A stretch of DNA of 64,000 nucleotides from Fluviicoccus keumensis (lineage in GTDB: Bacteria; Pseudomonadota; Gammaproteobacteria; Pseudomonadales; Moraxellaceae). Shown piece after piece: positions 59,968 through 64,000 of the stretch (the first letter of the stretch is position 1; each line of letters opens with the position of its first letter). The position numbers and the translations under genes were made by a program. Where the stretch lies: positions 1 to 64,000 of the forward strand of contig NZ_SHKX01000018.1 of the NCBI RefSeq assembly GCF_004217445.1. Reading direction: 5' to 3'. The notes beneath the pieces were generated by a model, which was not told the DNA's origin, did not search any database, and worked only from the letters and a program-made list of their open reading frames with translations.

Positions 59968-61248
59968 ATGACGCGCTGGTTTTACAACCTGCTTTTACAC
60001 GTGCTACTGCCGTTCATCCTGCTGCGATTGTACTGGCGCGGCCGCCGCGCGCCCGGTTACCGTGAAAACCGGCTGCAACGTTTCGGGATGGCGCCCGGTT
60101 TGCCGTCCGGCGGGCTGGTGGTGCATGCCGTGTCGCTGGGTGAAACGCTGGCGTCGCAACCGCTGGTGAATGCCCTGTTGAAGGATTATCCGGAGTTGCC
60201 GCTGACGGTTACCAATACCACCGCTACCGGGGCGGAGCGCACCCGGGCGTTGTGGAGCGGCAAGGTGGCGCAATGTTTCCTGCCCTATGATTTTCCCTGG
60301 GCGGTGCGGACCTTTCTGAACCGTGCGCGGCCGCGCCTGTTCATCGTGATGGAAACCGAGTTGTGGCCGAACCTGCTTCACGAATTGAAGCAGCGCGGCA
60401 TACCCGTCTTGCTGGCGAACGCGCGCCTGTCCGAGCGGTCGGCGCGGGGGTACGGCCGGGTGTCCGGCCTGACGCGGCCGATGCTGCAATGCCTGTCGAT
60501 GCTGGCGGCGCAGGATGCGGACACGGCGCGGCGATTCGGCGGGCTGGGCATGCCGGAGTCGCGGACGACCGTGACCGGCAGCCTCAAATTTGACCTGACC
60601 TTGCCCGACAACCTGGAAGAGCGCGCCGCCGCCTTGCGTGAGGCCTGGCGACTGACCGGCCGTCCGGTGTGGGTGGCGGCCAGCACGCATGAAGGCGAGG
60701 ACGCGGTGGTGCTGGAGGTATTCCGGCAGGTACGCCTGCGTTTTCCGGAGCTGTTGCTGATTCTGGTGCCGCGTCATCCCGAGCGCTTCGACCGCATGGC
60801 CGATCTGTTGCAAAAGCAGGACTGGCGCTATGTGCGGCGCAGCCTGCAGCAGCCGGTGGCCGCTGATACCCAGGTATTGCTGGGCGACAGCGTGGGTGAA
60901 TTGTTGCTTTGGCTGACGCTGGCCGATGTGGCCTTTGTCGGCGGCTCGCTGGTCGGGGTGGGCGGGCATAATCCCCTGGAGCCGGCCGCCCTGTCGGTGC
61001 CGGTGCTGACCGGCCCGGTCATGTTCAATTTCCAGCAGATTACCGATACCTTGATACAGGCCGGTGCGCTGGTGCAGGCGTCGGACGCCCTGGAATTGCA
61101 GGCCCGCCTGACCGAGTGGCTGTCCGCTCCAGAGCAGGCGCGCGCGGCCGGTGCCGCCGGTGCGCGCGTGGTGGCGGACAACCGGGGCGCCCTGTCGCGC
61201 CATATGGCCCTGGTCAGCCGCCTGCTGTCGGAAGGCGGCCGGGCATGA
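59968..61248 (+). CDS. waaA: 3-deoxy-D-manno-octulosonic acid transferase WaaA
   Basis: WaaA (KdtA) adds Kdo to lipid A precursor at the inner membrane. The 426-residue protein has an N-terminal anchor helix (about 7-22), the catalytic-loop Glu in HAVSLGET (about 53-60), METELWPNLLHELKQRGIP (about 129) and the donor site GGHNPLEPAALSVPVL (about 332-347). The ATG at 59968 matches the family start; TAGAAT at 59934-59939 looks like its -10 box. It ends four bases into rsmE. Confidence 0.94.
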   Translation: MTRWFYNLLLHVLLPFILLRLYWRGRRAPGYRENRLQRFGMAPGLPSGGLVVHAVSLGETLASQPLVNALLKDYPELPLTVTNTTATGAERTRALWSGKVAQCFLPYDFPWAVRTFLNRARPRLFIVMETELWPNLLHELKQRGIPVLLANARLSERSARGYGRVSGLTRPMLQCLSMLAAQDADTARRFGGLGMPESRTTVTGSLKFDLTLPDNLEERAAALREAWRLTGRPVWVAASTHEGEDAVVLEVFRQVRLRFPELLLILVPRHPERFDRMADLLQKQDWRYVRRSLQQPVAADTQVLLGDSVGELLLWLTLADVAFVGGSLVGVGGHNPLEPAALSVPVLTGPVMFNFQQITDTLIQAGALVQASDALELQARLTEWLSAPEQARAAGAAGARVVADNRGALSRHMALVSRLLSEGGRA

Positions 61249-61955
61249 ACCTGATCCTGCTGGAACCCGGTGATCTGCTGGATGCGCAAACCGCCTGTCT
61301 GACCGGGCGTCGCCTGCGTCATGTGCAGGAGATCCATCGTGCGGAAGTGGGGCAAACGCTGCGTCTGGGCCTGATCAACGGATTGATGGGGGAAGGAACG
61401 CTGGAGGAGCAGTCCCCCGACCGGCTGCTGTTTTCCCTGCGGCTGGATCAGCCGCCGCCGCCACGCCTGCCGTTGACGCTGCTGTTGGCGTTACCCCGTC
61501 CCAAAATGCTGAAGCGAATCCTGCAAACCGTGGCAACCATGGGCGTGCAGCGTTTGGTGCTGATGAACAGCTACCGCGTCGAAAAAAGCTTCTGGGACAG
61601 TCCCTTCCTGCAGCCGGCAGCGATCCGCGAGGAACTGTTGCTGGGGCTGGAGCAGGGGCGGGATACGGTGCTGCCGGAGGTGTTGCTGGAAAAGCGCTTC
61701 AAGCCGTTTGCCGAGGACCGGCTGCCTGCGCTGGCAGATGGCAGTCGCCGCCTGGTGGCGCACCCTGTTGCGGAGACGGCCTGTCCGGTGGGACTGAACG
61801 CTCCGGTAACCCTGGCCATCGGTCCGGAAGGCGGCTTCATTCCTTACGAGGTGGATCTGCTGGTTCGTCAGGGCTTTGAGCCGGTACATCTGGGCCCGCG
61901 CATCCTGCGGGTGGAAACGGCCGTCACCGCCTTGCTGGGGCGGCTGTTTGTCTAG
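61245..61955 (+). CDS. rsmE: 16S rRNA (uracil-1498-N3)-methyltransferase RsmE
   Basis: RsmE methylates N3 of U1498 in 16S rRNA. The 236-residue SPOUT enzyme has the GRRLRHVQEIHRAEVGQ opening (PUA-like domain) and the trefoil-knot SAM site LAIGPEGGFIPYEVDLL (about 189-205) with LGPRILRVETAVTALL near the end. The start overlaps the waaA stop (ATGA). Confidence 0.95.
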   Translation: MNLILLEPGDLLDAQTACLTGRRLRHVQEIHRAEVGQTLRLGLINGLMGEGTLEEQSPDRLLFSLRLDQPPPPRLPLTLLLALPRPKMLKRILQTVATMGVQRLVLMNSYRVEKSFWDSPFLQPAAIREELLLGLEQGRDTVLPEVLLEKRFKPFAEDRLPALADGSRRLVAHPVAETACPVGLNAPVTLAIGPEGGFIPYEVDLLVRQGFEPVHLGPRILRVETAVTALLGRLFV

Positions 61956-61970
61956 CGGCGGCCGCCGCGC

Positions 61971-62963
61971 TCATTCATTTTTCTTCACATATTGCTTCAA
62001 GGTCTTGCGCCGGGCCGCGTCCGGGGTTTCCCCATGCCATTTCAGGAAAGCCCGCGAAAACGTGGCCTGATCGCTGTAGCCGACAATCCCGGCAATCCGC
62101 TCAATACTGAGGTGCGAGGTCTGCAGGTAGCGCAGGGCGGCGCTCATGCGCACGTCCAGCCGGATCTGGTGGTAATTGTGGCCGCCTTCCGCCAGACGCC
62201 GCCGCAGGGTGCGTTCGCTCATGCCCAGGTGCGAGGCGGCGTCCTCGGTGGCCAGCGGCTCGCCGACGTGGCTGAGAATGTATTGCCGCAGCCGCACCAC
62301 GATGCCCGGCAAATCGGTTTCGATGGCTTCGCTCTCGTCGGTCGGCTGCGGTTTTTCGGTCGCGGCGCCCGCTTCGCTGACATGAAAGCGGATTTCGTTG
62401 ACCGGGTGGTCGAACTGGATGGGAATCGGCAGCAGCGTCTGCAGGTTGCGGGTGTCGGTGAAGATGCCCGGGCGGACATGCAGCGTGACATTGCGCGTGA
62501 CCAGCGAACCTAGCTTGTAGTAACTGCCGAGAATGGTCTGGGTCAGGAAGGCCTCGACTTCGGGTTGCCGCAGCGCGCAGTCGACGGTAATGCCAATGAA
62601 GTCAGGCTCGTGGCGGATGTCCAGCTTGATCAACGGCATCCGGACGCGCATGTAGCCCACCACCTGGTCCATCAAGTCATGGAAATTGCCGCGGAACAGG
62701 AAGACAAAGCCGAACAGGCCGTGCGTCAGCATGTCCAAGCGATAGCCGTAGCGGATGCCGGGCTGGCTGAGCGAAGTCAGCCCCAGGAATTTCTGCATCA
62801 CGGCGCGGCTCTGGTGCACCGACAGATACACCTCCGGCTTGCTCAGCAGAGATTGGCTAATGCCGCACTCCCGCAGGATGACATCGGTGCGCAGGTGCTC
62901 TTCTTCCATCAGTTCTACCAGCTTCAGCAGGTAGATGACCGGTACGAACGGTAACTCTTGCAT
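61971..62963 (-). CDS. AraC-family transcriptional regulator with AraC-type N-terminal (arabinose-binding-like) domain
   Basis: The 330-residue protein has an N-terminal ligand or dimer domain of the OruR/ArgR-like type (about 20-205) and a C-terminal AraC/XylS DNA-binding domain (about 232-328) with two helix-turn-helix motifs, including ATEDAASHLGMSERTLRRRLAEGG and IERIAGIVGYSDQATFSRAFLKWHG. The ATG at 62963 has AGGA in place. It is divergent from the last gene, and direct repeats at 63048-63075 lie between them, so it probably controls that gene or itself. Ligand unknown. Confidence 0.88.
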   Translation of the reverse strand: MQELPFVPVIYLLKLVELMEEEHLRTDVILRECGISQSLLSKPEVYLSVHQSRAVMQKFLGLTSLSQPGIRYGYRLDMLTHGLFGFVFLFRGNFHDLMDQVVGYMRVRMPLIKLDIRHEPDFIGITVDCALRQPEVEAFLTQTILGSYYKLGSLVTRNVTLHVRPGIFTDTRNLQTLLPIPIQFDHPVNEIRFHVSEAGAATEKPQPTDESEAIETDLPGIVVRLRQYILSHVGEPLATEDAASHLGMSERTLRRRLAEGGHNYHQIRLDVRMSAALRYLQTSHLSIERIAGIVGYSDQATFSRAFLKWHGETPDAARRKTLKQYVKKNE

Positions 62964-63047
62964 GTGGTCCTGGACCTGTTTCTTGTTATGACGGCGAGTA
63001 TATCGCCGATTTTGCGGGCGGGGCAAAAACGGCCACCGTTCACCCGG

Positions 63048-63075
63048 TTTGGCCGATTATGCAAAGCATTTGGCC
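63048..63075. promoter_or_regulatory. Two direct repeats TTTGGCC spaced 21 bp, candidate AraC-family operator
   Basis: TTTGGCC occurs at 63048-63054 and 63069-63075, exactly 21 bases apart (two helical turns), between the AraC-family gene and the divergent gene. AraC proteins typically bind such direct half-sites. Confidence 0.5.
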
Positions 63076-63157
63076 ACTTTTGGGGATGACCGGTAGCAAA
63101 AAGCCGACGAAAATGCACCCCACTGCACACATGTCCTCATTTGCCGACACCGGATCG

Positions 63158-63186
63158 TTTGGGGGCCTGATTATTCTAACTATAAG
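63158..63186 (+). promoter_or_regulatory. Candidate promoter of the last gene
   Basis: TATAAG (63181-63186) lies 17 bases after a poor -35 match TTTGGG (63158-63163). A weak -35 would suit a promoter needing an activator. Confidence 0.45.
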
Positions 63187-63197
63187 ACAGAACGAGA

Positions 63198-64000
63198 ATG
63201 ACCATGGAACTTTCCCACAGCCGTGAGGCTTTGAAGGCGTCTTACTATCCGTTGTCCCGCATTTCCGTCATTGACATCCGCCAGATGTACGCCGTGTATT
63301 CGCGCTATTACGAGCGCACCGATTGGGATCTTTTCCTGCGTGACCTGAGCAAGAAGACCGGCGCTTTCCTGATCCGCCGCAAGAGCGACAACCTGATCGT
63401 GGGCTTTTCCACCATCGTGTCCAGCGATATGGTCATTCGCGGCAAGAAGTCGCGCGGCGTCTTCAGCGGCGACACCATTATCGAGCGCGCCTATTGGGGG
63501 TCGCGCGTGCTGCAGATCGCGTTCACCAAATTCATGCTGGCCGAAAAAATCCGCTATCCGCGCCAGCCGATCTACTGGCTGCTGATATCCAAGGGTTTCA
63601 AGACCTACCTGTTGCTGGCCAACAACTTCCTCGAGTTCTATCCGAATCCGCGCGGCAATCATGGCGATGATCTGTCCGATGTGGTGGATACCTACTGCAA
63701 CGAGATGTTCCCCGAATTCTATGACCGCGAGAAGCGCATTCTCGATTTCGGTCAGGACTACCAGTGCCTGAAGGGTGATGTGGCGGAAATCACGGATGAA
63801 ATGCGCCTGTCCACCCCGGCCATCCGCTTCTTCGAAGAGCGCAATCCGGAATGGCGTCGCGGCACCGAACTGCCGTGCGTGGGGGTTTTTGACTGGAAAG
63901 CGCTGGCCAATTACGCCTACGTTTTTGCCAACAAGGCGGCCAGCAAGGGGCGCGAAGACGCCCGTCGCGCCGCCGAGGCTGCCGCTGCCGTTCCGCGCCT
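63198..64000 (+). CDS. Uncharacterised protein, partial (runs off the window), possibly acyltransferase-like
   Basis: At least 267 residues are encoded without a stop up to the window edge. The ATG at 63198 (or the ATG at 63204) follows an AACGAGA site. I do not recognise the family. Residues about 53-110 (FLIRRKSDNLIVGFSTIV, then a strand and SGDTIIERAYWGS) recall a GNAT-type acetyltransferase core, but this is a weak likeness. A charged, Ala-rich stretch (KGREDARRAAEAAAAVP) ends the visible part. It is probably controlled by the divergent AraC regulator. Confidence 0.7.
   Translation, partial: MTMELSHSREALKASYYPLSRISVIDIRQMYAVYSRYYERTDWDLFLRDLSKKTGAFLIRRKSDNLIVGFSTIVSSDMVIRGKKSRGVFSGDTIIERAYWGSRVLQIAFTKFMLAEKIRYPRQPIYWLLISKGFKTYLLLANNFLEFYPNPRGNHGDDLSDVVDTYCNEMFPEFYDREKRILDFGQDYQCLKGDVAEITDEMRLSTPAIRFFEERNPEWRRGTELPCVGVFDWKALANYAYVFANKAASKGREDARRAAEAAAAVPR

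Noticed and set aside
1..64000. CRISPR array, prophage, insertion sequence or tRNA gene
   Set aside because: No regularly spaced repeats, integrase or transposase motifs, or tRNA cloverleaf signatures were seen on either strand.

Overview
This window is a stretch of core chromosome from a Gram-negative betaproteobacterium, most likely of the order Neisseriales (Chromobacterium/Paludibacterium-like). That placement rests on gene order (rplM-rpsI-petABC-sspA-sspB; birA-coaX next to an rRNA operon; rsmI-rnpB ahead of the division cluster) and on outer-membrane and LPS genes. It is an inference from protein features, not from a search. Coding density is very high. GC looks near 60% by eye, apart from a visibly AT-richer birA-coaX start. 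I see no prophage, insertion sequence, CRISPR array or tRNA gene.

Layout. 1-94: 3' end of a 5S rRNA gene and its terminator. 160-2554: birA, coaX and a SPOR-domain protein. 2576-10517: one long co-directional run with the Mla phospholipid transporter (mlaFEDCB, without mlaA), a BolA-family gene, murA, and hisG-hisD-[small Sm-like ORF]-hisC. 10563-17908: a DegS/DegQ-type protease with a lipobox, a Nif3-like protein, a reverse-strand group (zapG, D-cysteine desulfhydrase-like, rlmM), an alpha/beta hydrolase, zapE and an EcsC-family gene. 18037-21562: ribosomal proteins L13/S9 and the cytochrome bc1 operon. 21664-24369: sspA and sspB, with a membrane diguanylate cyclase lodged between them. 24380-27816: reverse operon lpoA(short)-yraN-diaA-dolP, head to head with rsmI. 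27873-28226: RNase P RNA. 28517-44852: a complete dcw division/cell-wall cluster from rsmH to ftsZ that lacks mraZ, followed by a strong terminator. 45027-50369: lpxC, dciA, an M23 peptidase and secA. 50454-54485: argJ, a Nudix-ThiE fusion, a PilH-like regulator and dgt. 54576-61955: a crotonase, a quinone reductase and an LPS block (glycosyltransferase, LpxL-type acyltransferase, FAD oxidoreductase, waaA) with rsmE. 61971-64000: an AraC-family regulator divergent from an unidentified gene that runs off the window.

Functionally, most of the window serves envelope biogenesis: phospholipid asymmetry (Mla), peptidoglycan precursors and septation (murA, dcw, LpoA-like, ZapE, ZapG), lipid A and LPS (lpxC, waaA, lpxL-like, GT4), secretion (secA) and outer-membrane integrity (DolP-like, DegS-like). 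Translation, respiration and amino-acid genes are interleaved. No obviously new defence or biosynthetic system is visible. The best candidates for something undescribed are the small Sm-like ORF in the his run, the diguanylate cyclase inside the ssp pair, the lipobox DegS-like protease, and the AraC/unknown pair with direct repeats 21 bp apart.
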